A stretch of DNA of 64,000 bases, taken from positions 14,854 to 78,853 of the forward strand of contig JAZNEI010000018.1 in the NCBI GenBank assembly GCA_045588485.1, in the 5' to 3' direction. The notes beneath the pieces were generated by a model. The model saw only the letters and a program-made list of their open reading frames with translations, was not told the DNA's origin and made no database searches. Every line of letters begins with the position of its first letter. Position 1 is the first letter of the stretch. Below are positions 7,913-16,117 of this stretch, piece after piece. Position numbers and translations under genes: made by a program. This stretch comes from HGM04593 sp045588485. GTDB taxonomy: Bacteria > Bacteroidota > Bacteroidia > Bacteroidales > Bacteroidaceae.

Positions 7913-8767
7913 TTATAGGTCGAATGAATATCCCACTCCTATGGCGTGTAATGCCGGACTTTTGCTCGACTTGTTGTCTTGGAACTGATAGTAGAGTGAT
8001 ACCTCGTTGTCTTTGTCAATCTTATAGCTTGCACCTACGCGGTAGCGAAGCTTGTCGTGTCCGCGCCACTCATCAAGGCGAGTGAAAAGCTCTATCGAGG
8101 CAAAAGGTTCTATCTTGCACTTTTTAATGTCCCACTTTGCTGTCAAGCGTGAGCGAAGCACTGTGTTATGTTTGCCATCTTTAAGCTCGGCATCGCTGTT
8201 GGGCGCATCTTCGGGTAGGATGGGGTAGGGGTTGTTGGGGTCTAACATATCAAATGTGTAGCGGTACTTGTCTTCGTATGTCAATGCACTGTGTGTGTGC
8301 TGATATTGCAGACGTTCGCGCAACGATAGTTTTATGCGACCAATCTTGTGGCTTGCAGTCAATGTGAATACGAAGCGGTCGCGCTGCTCCCAGTAGGCGT
8401 GGTCGATGTTGTAATCATATACGGGATTGCCAAATTCATCGTCGCCTTTGTAATCTTTAAGGCTCTTCTCCTGGGGGTTGTACGACTCGATGTAGATGTA
8501 GCCTGCCTCGGCTTTTAACCATTTGGCAATCTCGTAACTCATACCAATGCCGAATGAACGGCGGTCGGTCTGCTGAACGCCATCGATGGTACGTAACTCT
8601 CCTTCGAATTTAACATCGAGCTTCTCTGTAAGCTTCTTTTTTGCCTCAAGGCTTGTCCAGATGCCAAAGTCGTCGCTCTGTGCAAACAGACTGTTATAAG
8701 GCATCACTGATAGTAATAACGCGGCTGCAATAGCCGTAATTTTCTTAGTTTTTGATTTTGAATTCAT
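7913..8767 (-). CDS. DUF2490 family outer-membrane beta-barrel protein
   Basis: A 284-residue exported protein (signal about residues 1-29, ending LFAQ) dominated by amphipathic beta-strands with alternating aromatic residues. Features are FGIWTSLEAKKKL near the start, repeated RLTAKW and SLRERLQ strands, and a C-terminal strand ending in aromatic plus leucine (HAIGVGYSFDL). This matches DUF2490 proteins, which are predicted outer-membrane barrels. It overlaps the DUF4956 gene by 23 bases, which ties an outer-membrane component to the inner-membrane and cytoplasmic components encoded upstream. Its cargo or function is unknown. Confidence 0.8.
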   Translation of the reverse strand: MNSKSKTKKITAIAAALLLSVMPYNSLFAQSDDFGIWTSLEAKKKLTEKLDVKFEGELRTIDGVQQTDRRSFGIGMSYEIAKWLKAEAGYIYIESYNPQEKSLKDYKGDDEFGNPVYDYNIDHAYWEQRDRFVFTLTASHKIGRIKLSLRERLQYQHTHSALTYEDKYRYTFDMLDPNNPYPILPEDAPNSDAELKDGKHNTVLRSRLTAKWDIKKCKIEPFASIELFTRLDEWRGHDKLRYRVGASYKIDKDNEVSLYYQFQDNKSSKSPALHAIGVGYSFDL

Positions 8768-9509
8768 CGCTTGGAGCTTTAATTATTGTGTCTACTGTGT
8801 TAATTGAATCGTCGGTGGGACGATAATACATTTTTATAATAGCTGCATCTTTAAGGAAATCGATTCCCCCAACCTCTACCTTGACAATATTCAGGCCGGT
8901 TCGCTTTTTCAGGTCCTCGATAAGTTCAGACTCCTTTTCGGGAGTGATAAGGTTGATGTTATCGTATTTGATAACTTTATAAGAGAGGTGCTTAATGAAA
9001 AGATGGCTTTCGCAGGCCCAGATAGAGGCTATAAATAGTAGGTTAGATGCCACCATCTCGGAGTAGCTCAGCTCTTCCATTACAAGACCATTAATGGCAC
9101 TCATTGCTATGATAATGAACAAATAGGTCATTTCTCGTATGGCAACCTGCTCGGTACGGTAGCGGATGATACTGAATATTGCAAAAAGACCTAATGCAAA
9201 ACCTGTCTTAAGTTTTACACCACCCAACAAGTAGATAAGCAGGAAAATGCTTATCGCAATAAGTATAAATGTGAAGAAAAACTCACTGCGCTTGCATTTC
9301 GGATAGTAGAAGAAACGTACTACTATTCCTACAAAAAACAGGTTGAGGAAAAAACCTACAAGCAGGTTTATTATCCCCGGCAGATTAAAAATTGCTCCCT
9401 TAACAGGTTCGACAGCATCGTTTGTGCTACCAAGAATCTCATTGCCAAAATCCCAAATAGCACTTAAGAAAGGAATGTCAATTGTTGAAAGTGTTGTCAG
9501 TAGTTCCAT
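8745..9509 (-). CDS. DUF4956 integral membrane protein
   Basis: A 254-residue protein with about four to five transmembrane segments. They include a conserved central stretch (GFALGLFAIFSIIRYRTE, then VAIREMTYLFIIIAMSAINGL) that marks the DUF4956 family. A soluble C-terminal domain (about 190-254) has an alpha/beta pattern. DUF4956 genes are commonly found next to VTC-domain polyphosphate polymerase genes, and here the start is 12 bases after one. A membrane partner or channel for the VTC product is a reasonable inference, not established. Confidence 0.85.
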   Translation of the reverse strand: MELLTTLSTIDIPFLSAIWDFGNEILGSTNDAVEPVKGAIFNLPGIINLLVGFFLNLFFVGIVVRFFYYPKCKRSEFFFTFILIAISIFLLIYLLGGVKLKTGFALGLFAIFSIIRYRTEQVAIREMTYLFIIIAMSAINGLVMEELSYSEMVASNLLFIASIWACESHLFIKHLSYKVIKYDNINLITPEKESELIEDLKKRTGLNIVKVEVGGIDFLKDAAIIKMYYRPTDDSINTVDTIIKAPSDEFKIKN

Positions 9510-9521
9510 ATTTGTGTTGTA

Positions 9522-10289
9522 TTATCTGTTTTCGAGTCGTTGGATATATCTTAATCTAGCTTTAAAGTTGTTGTATTGTAAGTTTTTGTTTGTGAGTATG
9601 CTGCCTATACAGTATTTGCTGAATCCCGAACGCTTTATGCGCAGGTCGCGAATAATTGCCAATGCCGGTGAAAAAACGTTGCCGTCGCGTTTAAGCTCAA
9701 TAATTACTACGTGGTTAAGTCCGTTCTCCTCGTTGCTGTCAAGGTTGTGAAAATATAAACTAAAGTCTATTGTGAGACGCTCGGTTTTGCCAAAATTGAC
9801 AAGCGTGATTCGGCTGAAACGGTTCTCGGTAACAGGGGATATCTGTTCAAGGGTGTACCAAGCATGTTTTGCAAGAAAAGGCACTATATTTTCCCTTTCT
9901 TCGTTGAGTGAATAGGCGCTGTTTACCTCAATACGCTTTTTCTTTGTACGTCCATGGTTGTTCTTGTTTTTTACCTCCAGAAATGTGGTGTCGCTGTCAA
10001 GATATGTGCGAACCCTTATCTTTTCGCGTTTTGCTCTTCCTTTATGGTGCATGGTGTACATAAGAAAATCGGCAGTGTCGAAATATATCGTGTGGTACGA
10101 TGAAATTCGCCTGCCGTTAATCTGTTGTACGTAATACTGACCGTTTACTGCTGCCAAAAATGAACACAACTGCGCCTCTGTCGCGACAAACTTGGTGTCT
10201 GTGCGGTTCATTAGTTTTATACCCGACATATCTTCGAGGGATATAGGCGGAAGTTTTTCTATCAGTTCTAATATCTTGTTGTTGTCCAT
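9522..10289 (-). CDS. VTC domain protein (polyphosphate polymerase-like)
   Basis: A 255-residue soluble protein of the VTC/triphosphate tunnel family. It shows the basic and acidic residues expected inside the tunnel: RTDTKFV near the start, YFDTADFLMY, KIRVRTYL, FLEVKNKNNHGRTKKKR, VVIIELKRDG and FSKY. In yeast VTC4 this fold polymerises phosphate from ATP; bacterial homologues are annotated as polyphosphate polymerases by homology. It is the first gene of a five-gene operon under a well-matched promoter and is followed by DUF4956. Direct proof of polyphosphate synthesis by this version is lacking. Confidence 0.85.
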   Translation of the reverse strand: MDNNKILELIEKLPPISLEDMSGIKLMNRTDTKFVATEAQLCSFLAAVNGQYYVQQINGRRISSYHTIYFDTADFLMYTMHHKGRAKREKIRVRTYLDSDTTFLEVKNKNNHGRTKKKRIEVNSAYSLNEERENIVPFLAKHAWYTLEQISPVTENRFSRITLVNFGKTERLTIDFSLYFHNLDSNEENGLNHVVIIELKRDGNVFSPALAIIRDLRIKRSGFSKYCIGSILTNKNLQYNNFKARLRYIQRLENR

Positions 10290-10342
10290 TAATTAGATAG
10301 TAAATATTTGCTGTTAATGCAGAATATATTCACGGTTTACCG

Positions 10343-10372
10343 CAAATGTACTAAAAAAAATATAACAGCCAA
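10343..10372 (-). promoter_or_regulatory. promoter of the VTC/DUF4956 operon
   Basis: On the minus strand TTG (10370-10372), 19 bases, TACATTTG (10343-10350): an exact match to the Bacteroidota consensus. The ATG at 10289 lies about 48 bases after the predicted start. Confidence 0.75.
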
Positions 10373-10434
10373 AAAATAACGTGTATGCATTGAATAAAAA
10401 CAACTATAATTAATAAAAATTAGCTCTTGAGTGT

Positions 10435-10486
10435 TAATTTTGCATAGAAATGATTGAAAAAGGAGCATATGCACTAATTTTGCATA
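10435..10486 (+). promoter_or_regulatory. promoter and tandem 12-base repeat upstream of the HD gene
   Basis: The 12-base sequence TAATTTTGCATA occurs at 10435-10446 and again at 10475-10486, exactly 40 bases apart. The second copy forms the -7 element TAATTTTG, with a TTG at 10454-10456 (18-base spacer). The first copy has no suitable TTG upstream, so it may be a second promoter core or a protein-binding site. Confidence 0.5.
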
Positions 10487-10506
10487 TACATGTATAAAGA
10501 AAAAAT

Positions 10507-11046
10507 ATGGATGTTCAAAAAATTATTGATAAGTATTATCCGGCAGATGATGAGCTGCGTAACATTTTTATGGTTCATGCTGCTCGGGTTGCGGAGCTTG
10601 CTCTTGACTTCTCGCACCGGCATCCCGAACTGAATATGGATAATGACTTTATTGCCCAAGCGGCTATGCTGCACGATTTGGGCGTTTTTCTTACCGATGC
10701 TCCGGGGATACATTGCCACGGTTCGGCTCCTTATATATGTCACGGATTTCTTGGTGCCGAACTATTGCGCAAAGAGGGATTTCCCCGTCATGCTCTTGTG
10801 TGCGAGAGGCATACGGGTACAGGGCTTACCAAAGAACTTATAGCCGAGAAGGGCTGGCCTTTGCCACCTGTTGATATGATTCCGCAGACGCTTGAAGAGC
10901 AAGTTATATGTTTTGCCGATAAGTTCTATTCTAAGACAAGACATCTGTACGAACCACGTACTTTTGAGCAGGTTAAAGCAAGCATGGCGAAAATATCACA
11001 AAAATCAGTCGAGAGGGTCGAAGAGTGGCAAAAGCTCTTCGGATAG
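10507..11046 (+). CDS. HD domain phosphohydrolase
   Basis: A 179-residue HD-superfamily protein. The metal-binding residues are visible as His in MVHAARVAELA, the HD pair in AAMLHDLGVF, further His in HCHG and ERHTG, and the distal Asp in CFADKFYS. HD proteins of this size hydrolyse phosphate esters of nucleotides or related compounds, but the substrate cannot be read from sequence. It stands alone between the divergent VTC operon and lptD, with its own promoter. The leader between promoter and ATG is about 20 bases. Confidence 0.8.
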   Translation: MDVQKIIDKYYPADDELRNIFMVHAARVAELALDFSHRHPELNMDNDFIAQAAMLHDLGVFLTDAPGIHCHGSAPYICHGFLGAELLRKEGFPRHALVCERHTGTGLTKELIAEKGWPLPPVDMIPQTLEEQVICFADKFYSKTRHLYEPRTFEQVKASMAKISQKSVERVEEWQKLFG

Positions 11047-11131
11047 CCTTTTGATAAGTGAAAAACTATTAATGTTTATATTAACACAATCTTTTTTGTG
11101 ACAAAATAGGCATAAACTGCTTTTTATTTGC

Positions 11132-11258
11132 TATCTTTGCGGTAAATCGTGAAAATAGACTGCACTCGCTGTAAAAAATATTCAAGCAAATTTGATTTTT
11201 TTGCTTGGTGTTTAGAATTTTGCGAGAAATTGTGAAAATAGGCTGTTTTTGCGAGAAA
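11132..11258 (+). promoter_or_regulatory. lptD leader with -7 element, hairpin and direct repeats
   Basis: TATCTTTG at 11132-11139 is a good -7 element, though no TTG lies at the usual distance. The 135-base leader that follows contains GTGAAAATAG twice (11149-11158, 11232-11241) and TTTTGCGAGAAA twice (11218-11229, 11247-11258). It also has an 8-base stem (11183-11190 with 11200-11207). Such repeats in front of an essential envelope gene suggest regulation, which is inference. Confidence 0.45.
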
Positions 11259-11274
11259 CGGACATTTATTGTCA

Positions 11275-14016
11275 ATGGAGTTGAATAGAATTAGTCAATT
11301 ATTATATTCGGTATTTGTTATTCTGACGGTGGTATTCTCTATGCCTCTGTCAGCAAAATCTGTGTCTTTGTATGAACTCTCTTTCAAGGACCGACTTTTT
11401 GCCGATACTTTATCTATTGAGGTTGCGATAGATACAACAGCCACCGATTCAACAAAGAAGGAGCAAAAAGATGCTCTTGATGCCCCTGTGAGGTATACAG
11501 CCAATGATTCGCTTGTATGGACACGTGGCGGTAGTGCTTATCTCTATGGTGAAGGTCAGGTGAATTACGAGAAGATAGAGCTTAAAGCCGATGTTATATC
11601 AATGGATATTGATAGCAGTGTAGTGCATGCTCTTGGTCGTACCGATAGCACCGGTGCCATTGTCGGTCAACCTGTTTTTACTGATGCGGGTACTCCATAC
11701 GAAACTAATCGTATAAGCTACAATTTCAAAAGTAAACGTGGCAAAATCAATAATGTATATACGCAGCAGGGCGATGGATTTATGACGGGTCGTGATGCCA
11801 AAAAGGATAGCAACAATGTCTTTTATATACAAGGAGGAAAATATACCACATGTGATGCCGAGCATCCTCACTTCTACGTGGCTTTGACACGTGCTAAGAC
11901 ACGTCCCAAAAAGGATGTTGTGTTTGGTCCGGCCTATCTTGTTGTAGAGGATGTCCCGTTGCCGCTTGCAATCCCGTTTGGTTACTTCCCCTTTACTAGC
12001 GACTATTCGTCGGGATTTATTATGCCCTCGTATGGCGATGAGACCGAGCGAGGATTCTATTTGCGCGATGGTGGATACTATTTTGCCATAAGCGATAGAA
12101 TGGACTTGCGACTTACAGGAGAGATTTTTACAAAAGGTTCGTGGGGCGTTGCTGCGGCTTCGCGTTATGCTCAGCGATACAGATATTCGGGTAGCTTCGA
12201 TTTCAGTTATCTTGTAACAAAACAGGGTGAACGTAACCTGCCCGACTATTCGGTGGGAAAGAACTTCCGTATACAGTGGAGTCACCGTCAAGATGCTAAG
12301 GCTGTGCCTAACAGTAACTTTTCGGCAAGTGTGAATTTTGCGACAGCAAGCTACGAACGTTCGAACTTGAACAGCCTTTACAATCCTATGCTCAATTCAC
12401 AGAGTGTGCGTACTTCGAGTGTGAGTTACTCGAGAACATTTCCCGAAATTGGTCTTACAATATCGGCTACGACAAATATCTCGCAGAGCATTCAAGACTC
12501 TATAGTTTCGCTTACACTTCCCAACCTCAGTGTATCGCTCTCCAAGAAGTATCCTTTCAAGCGTAAGAAACGTGCAGGTGACGAACGATGGTACGAGAAA
12601 ATCTCTCTCTCGTATACAGGTCAGATGAGCAATAGCATAACAACAAAGGAGGATAAGATTTTTAAGTCGAACCTCGTGAAAGATTGGCGTAACGGATTCA
12701 GCCATCGTATTCCCATAAGTGCAACCTTCCAGTTGTTCGATTATATAAATGTGACACCCAGTTTCAGCTATAATGAAAGGTGGTACTTCAAGAAAGTGAA
12801 CAGGGATTGGGACGAACGTACAGGAAAAGAGGTGCGAGATACTCTGTACGGGTTTAACCGTATCTACAATTATAACTTGTCACTCTCTTTGAATACAACA
12901 CTTTATGGATTCTATCAGCCGGCGGGATTCCTTAAGAATAGTCGTGTACACACTGTACGTCATGTCTTTAAGCCTTCAATATCATTCAACTATGCTCCCG
13001 ATTTTAGTGCTGAACACTATGGCTACTATGATACGTATGTGTATACCGATGAGAATGGTGAGGTACGTCAGGTTCAATATTCACCGTACGAAGGCTCTCT
13101 GTATGGCATTCCGGGAAAAGGAAAAACCGGTAGCGTTACATTTGATATAGGTAACAATGTCGAGATGAAGTGGCGCACAAAGAACGACTCGCTCAAAAAG
13201 GTAAGCATAATTGATGAACTTGGAGCCAATATATCATATAATATGGCTGCAAAAACAAGACCATGGAGTAATCTGAGTACACGCCTGCGTCTTAAACTGT
13301 CGAAGAGTTATACGTTCAGTCTTAATGCAACCTGGGCAACCTATGCATACGAATTTAACGAGCGTGGTCAGGTAGTAGTGGGTAACAAAACCGAGTGGTC
13401 GTATGGCCGTTTCGGACGTTTCCAGGGAATGAGTCAGAATTTGTCTTATACATTCAATAATCAAACTTTTGCAAAGATAAAGAAACTCTTTGTCAAGGAA
13501 GATGTACCAAATAAGGACGAAGAAGATAACGAAGAGGAAAATGATGTTGATGATAAGAAGAATAAAAATAAGAATGTCACGATGACAGCTCGTAGTACCG
13601 AGAAGAAAAGTGCCGAGGTGGATGAAGATGGATATATGCCATTCAAGTTACCGTGGAATTTTACAGTCTCTTATGGTATTATTATGGCCGAGAATACATC
13701 GGCGCAGATTAGGCTGAAGTCTATGAGGTATCCTTATAAGTTTACTCAGAATATGAATTTCTCGGGTAATGTGAGTATATCGGATAATTGGAAGATTAAT
13801 TTTACTTCGGGATATAACTTCGAGTTTAAGAAATTGACTACAACGACAATGAATATATCACGCGACCTACATTGTTTTGAAATGTCGTGTGGAATAGTTC
13901 TTGCACCGTTTACTTCGTTCAACTTCAGTTTCCGTGCAACATCGCAGATGTTGGCCGATGCTTTGAAGATTGATAAGCGTAGCAGTGGAAGCAGTAATGT
14001 TCAGTGGTGGTATTGA
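11275..14016 (+). CDS. lptD: LptD-like LPS assembly outer-membrane protein
   Basis: Expected to insert lipopolysaccharide into the outer leaflet of the outer membrane. The 913-residue protein has a signal peptide (about 1-27), then an OstA-like periplasmic beta-jellyroll domain (about 60-230: GSAYLYGEGQVNYEKIELKA and the GKYTTCDAEHPHF segment). The remainder is a long beta-barrel rich in aromatic strands. A low-complexity Asp/Glu/Lys/Asn insertion sits at about 745-775. I start at ATG 11275; the longer frame would need TTG at 11269. The closing palindrome separates it from the convergent ung gene. Confidence 0.88.
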   Translation: MELNRISQLLYSVFVILTVVFSMPLSAKSVSLYELSFKDRLFADTLSIEVAIDTTATDSTKKEQKDALDAPVRYTANDSLVWTRGGSAYLYGEGQVNYEKIELKADVISMDIDSSVVHALGRTDSTGAIVGQPVFTDAGTPYETNRISYNFKSKRGKINNVYTQQGDGFMTGRDAKKDSNNVFYIQGGKYTTCDAEHPHFYVALTRAKTRPKKDVVFGPAYLVVEDVPLPLAIPFGYFPFTSDYSSGFIMPSYGDETERGFYLRDGGYYFAISDRMDLRLTGEIFTKGSWGVAAASRYAQRYRYSGSFDFSYLVTKQGERNLPDYSVGKNFRIQWSHRQDAKAVPNSNFSASVNFATASYERSNLNSLYNPMLNSQSVRTSSVSYSRTFPEIGLTISATTNISQSIQDSIVSLTLPNLSVSLSKKYPFKRKKRAGDERWYEKISLSYTGQMSNSITTKEDKIFKSNLVKDWRNGFSHRIPISATFQLFDYINVTPSFSYNERWYFKKVNRDWDERTGKEVRDTLYGFNRIYNYNLSLSLNTTLYGFYQPAGFLKNSRVHTVRHVFKPSISFNYAPDFSAEHYGYYDTYVYTDENGEVRQVQYSPYEGSLYGIPGKGKTGSVTFDIGNNVEMKWRTKNDSLKKVSIIDELGANISYNMAAKTRPWSNLSTRLRLKLSKSYTFSLNATWATYAYEFNERGQVVVGNKTEWSYGRFGRFQGMSQNLSYTFNNQTFAKIKKLFVKEDVPNKDEEDNEEENDVDDKKNKNKNVTMTARSTEKKSAEVDEDGYMPFKLPWNFTVSYGIIMAENTSAQIRLKSMRYPYKFTQNMNFSGNVSISDNWKINFTSGYNFEFKKLTTTTMNISRDLHCFEMSCGIVLAPFTSFNFSFRATSQMLADALKIDKRSSGSSNVQWWY

Positions 14017-14027
14017 TTAAGAAGATA

Positions 14028-14066
14028 AAATTAGAAACTCGGCTTTGCAGGCCGAGTTTCTAATTT
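14028..14066. terminator. bidirectional terminator between lptD and ung
   Basis: A 16-base perfect inverted repeat (14028-14043 and 14051-14066) with a seven-base loop and A/T-rich arm ends, placed between two convergent genes. Confidence 0.88.
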
Positions 14067-14073
14067 ATTATGG

Positions 14074-14739
14074 CTACCATTTGATGGGTTCTTTTCCATG
14101 CTTGATAAGATAGTCGTTGGTGAGTGTAAAATGGTGGTTTCCAAAGAATCCGTGATAGGCCGATAATGGCGAAGGGTGGGGTGATGTAAGCACCAGATGG
14201 CGGTTGCGGTCGATGAATGCGCCCTTTTTCTGTGCATAGCTGCCCCAAAGGATAAATACAATATTCTCTCTCTTCTCGGCAAGGATGCTTATTACGGCAT
14301 CGGTAAATTGTTCCCAGCCTTTATTCTGGTGCGACCCTGCGCTCGCTGCACGTACGGTGAGTGTTGCGTTAAGTAATAACACTCCTTGATTGCTCCAACG
14401 GGTAAGGTCGCCATCTGTTGGAATAGGGCTGCCCGTGTCGGCTGCTATCTCCTTGAATATATTCAATAGTGATGGTGGAAAAGGTACTCCCGGGTTTACC
14501 GAAAAGCAGAGACCGTTCGCCTGACCTGCACCATGATAGGGGTCTTGTCCTATTATAACTACCTTGACTTCGTTGAAAGGGCAGTGGTCGAATGCATTGA
14601 AAATGAGCCTGGCAGGAGGGTAAATAGGGGTAGAACCGCTATATTCGCTACGTACGAAGGTGGTAAGCGCTTCGAAATATGGTTTTTCGAATTCGTCACT
14701 TAATTGTTCTTTCCAGCTTTTTTCTATCTTTACATCCAT
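14074..14739 (-). CDS. ung: uracil-DNA glycosylase
   Basis: Removes uracil from DNA as the first step of base-excision repair. The 221-residue family 1 enzyme has GQDPYHGAGQANGLCFSV with the catalytic Asp, FPPSLLNIFKEI, LLLNATLTV and the HPSPLSAYHGFFG loop with the catalytic His. The frame runs on to 14793, but I start at ATG 14739. This ATG overlaps the asnA stop (TAATG), and homologues begin at this point (MDVKIEKSWKEQL). It is the second gene of the asnA-ung unit. Confidence 0.96.
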   Translation of the reverse strand: MDVKIEKSWKEQLSDEFEKPYFEALTTFVRSEYSGSTPIYPPARLIFNAFDHCPFNEVKVVIIGQDPYHGAGQANGLCFSVNPGVPFPPSLLNIFKEIAADTGSPIPTDGDLTRWSNQGVLLLNATLTVRAASAGSHQNKGWEQFTDAVISILAEKRENIVFILWGSYAQKKGAFIDRNRHLVLTSPHPSPLSAYHGFFGNHHFTLTNDYLIKHGKEPIKW

Positions 14740-15776
14740 TATATAAGGGGGATATTCATTTTTTTGCACTCTTCGCGCATTTCGTCGGGCCATATACTCG
14801 CTTGAATCTCACCAATATGAGCTTTCTTTAGCAAAAGCATACACAGACGAGACTGTCCTATTCCTCCACCAATGCTCAAAGGCAGGGTGCCATCGAGCAG
14901 GCGGCGGTGAAAATATAGCTTTTTGCGCTCCTCCTTGCCCGATAGCTCGAGCTGATGAAGCAGTGCCTGTTTGTCGACACGTATTCCCATGGACGATAAT
15001 TCGACCGATTTTCCAAGTATGTCTGACCAAATGAGAAGGTCGCCATTCAAACCATTATAGCCCTCTTCGTTGGGAGTGCTGTAATCGTCGTAGTCTGGCG
15101 CACGGTTGTCGTGTGGTTCGCCATCACCCAGCTTGTCGCCAATGCCTATGATGAATACTGCCTTGTGCTCGCGCGTAATCTCCTCTTCTCGCTCTTTTGC
15201 AGTAAGAGTGGGGTATCTCTTTCGTAACTCCTCGGAATGTATGAAATATATCTCCTTTGGCAATGTGGGTTCTAATTGTGGGTAGTGTTCGCTTATGGTA
15301 AATTCGGTTCGTCGTATTGCCGAATAAATTCGAGTTACTATCCCACGAAGGAACTTTATGGAACGTTCCTCTTCGCTTATTGTGCGCTCCCAGTCCCATT
15401 GGTCGACGTATAACGAGTGAAGATTGTCTAGCTCTTCGTGTGCACGTATTGCGTTCATGTCGGTGTAGATGCCGCGCCCCTCCTGAATGTCATAATCGGC
15501 GAGTGTGACTCGTTTCCATTTTGCAAGCGAGTGTACAACTTCGGCAACGGCTCCGTTCATATCCTGTATGGGAAAACTTACTGCATTCTCATGTCCTGTA
15601 AGGTCGTCGTTGAGACCTGTCCCTTGTAATACGAAAAGCGGTGCTGTTACACGGCGCAAACGCAACGTCGAGGAGAGGTTCAACTGGAATATCTCCTTAA
15701 TCTGTTTTATGGCAAGCTCGGTCTGTTTAAGGTCGAGCAATGGATGATAAGGAGTTGGGAGTTTGTATAATTTCAT
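14739..15776 (-). CDS. asnA: aspartate--ammonia ligase (AsnA type)
   Basis: Makes asparagine from aspartate, ammonia and ATP. The 345-residue protein is a full-length class II aminoacyl-tRNA synthetase-like AsnA. Visible motifs are LSSTLRLRRVTAPLFV, GTGLNDDLTGHENAVSF, VHSLAKWKRVTLADY, LYVDQWDWER and the C-terminal LPLSIGGGIGQSRLCMLLL. It is transcribed from a promoter at 15850-15880 and is translationally coupled to ung by the overlap TAATG. Confidence 0.96.
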   Translation of the reverse strand: MKLYKLPTPYHPLLDLKQTELAIKQIKEIFQLNLSSTLRLRRVTAPLFVLQGTGLNDDLTGHENAVSFPIQDMNGAVAEVVHSLAKWKRVTLADYDIQEGRGIYTDMNAIRAHEELDNLHSLYVDQWDWERTISEEERSIKFLRGIVTRIYSAIRRTEFTISEHYPQLEPTLPKEIYFIHSEELRKRYPTLTAKEREEEITREHKAVFIIGIGDKLGDGEPHDNRAPDYDDYSTPNEEGYNGLNGDLLIWSDILGKSVELSSMGIRVDKQALLHQLELSGKEERKKLYFHRRLLDGTLPLSIGGGIGQSRLCMLLLKKAHIGEIQASIWPDEMREECKKMNIPLI

Positions 15777-15849
15777 TGTTCTGTTGACAAATTGTCGTTT
15801 TTTATGTTAAAATGCTTTCTAAATTTTGGTGTATGCTTGATTTTGCTTG

Positions 15850-15880
15850 CGAAGATAATGTAATTTGTAGATAGTTGCAA
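15850..15880 (-). promoter_or_regulatory. promoter of asnA-ung with TATCTTCG -7 element
   Basis: On the minus strand TTG (15878-15880), 20 bases, TATCTTCG (15850-15857). The C in place of the third T of TTTG recurs in other promoters of this window, so it looks like an accepted variant. Confidence 0.6.
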
Positions 15881-16014
15881 GAGAAATGGTGTTTATTTTT
15901 TGTTGAGGCGAAATGTGTGTTGATATACAAAATGATTAAATAACACCGAATTTGCAAAAAAAATGCTTATCTTCGCGTCGATAATGACAATAATGCCTTT
16001 ATCAAGCGTATAAT

Positions 16015-16088
16015 GGCTCCGTAGCTTAGCTGAATAGAGCATCGGATTCCGGTTCCGAAGGTCCTGGGTTTGAATCCCAGCGGAGTCA
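16015..16088 (+). tRNA. tRNA-Arg (anticodon CCG)
   Basis: The 74-base sequence folds as a standard cloverleaf. The acceptor stem pairs GGCTCCG with CGGAGTC, the D stem is GCTT/GAGC, and the anticodon stem TCGGA/TCCGA encloses the loop TTCCGGT with anticodon CCG. The T arm is CTGGG-TTTGAAT-CCCAG, and A is the discriminator. CCA is not encoded. A TATCTTCG element at 15968-15975 lies 39 bases upstream and may be its promoter core. Confidence 0.95.
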
Positions 16089-16117
16089 CTAAAAAAGTCA
16101 ACAATTTAAAACACTTA

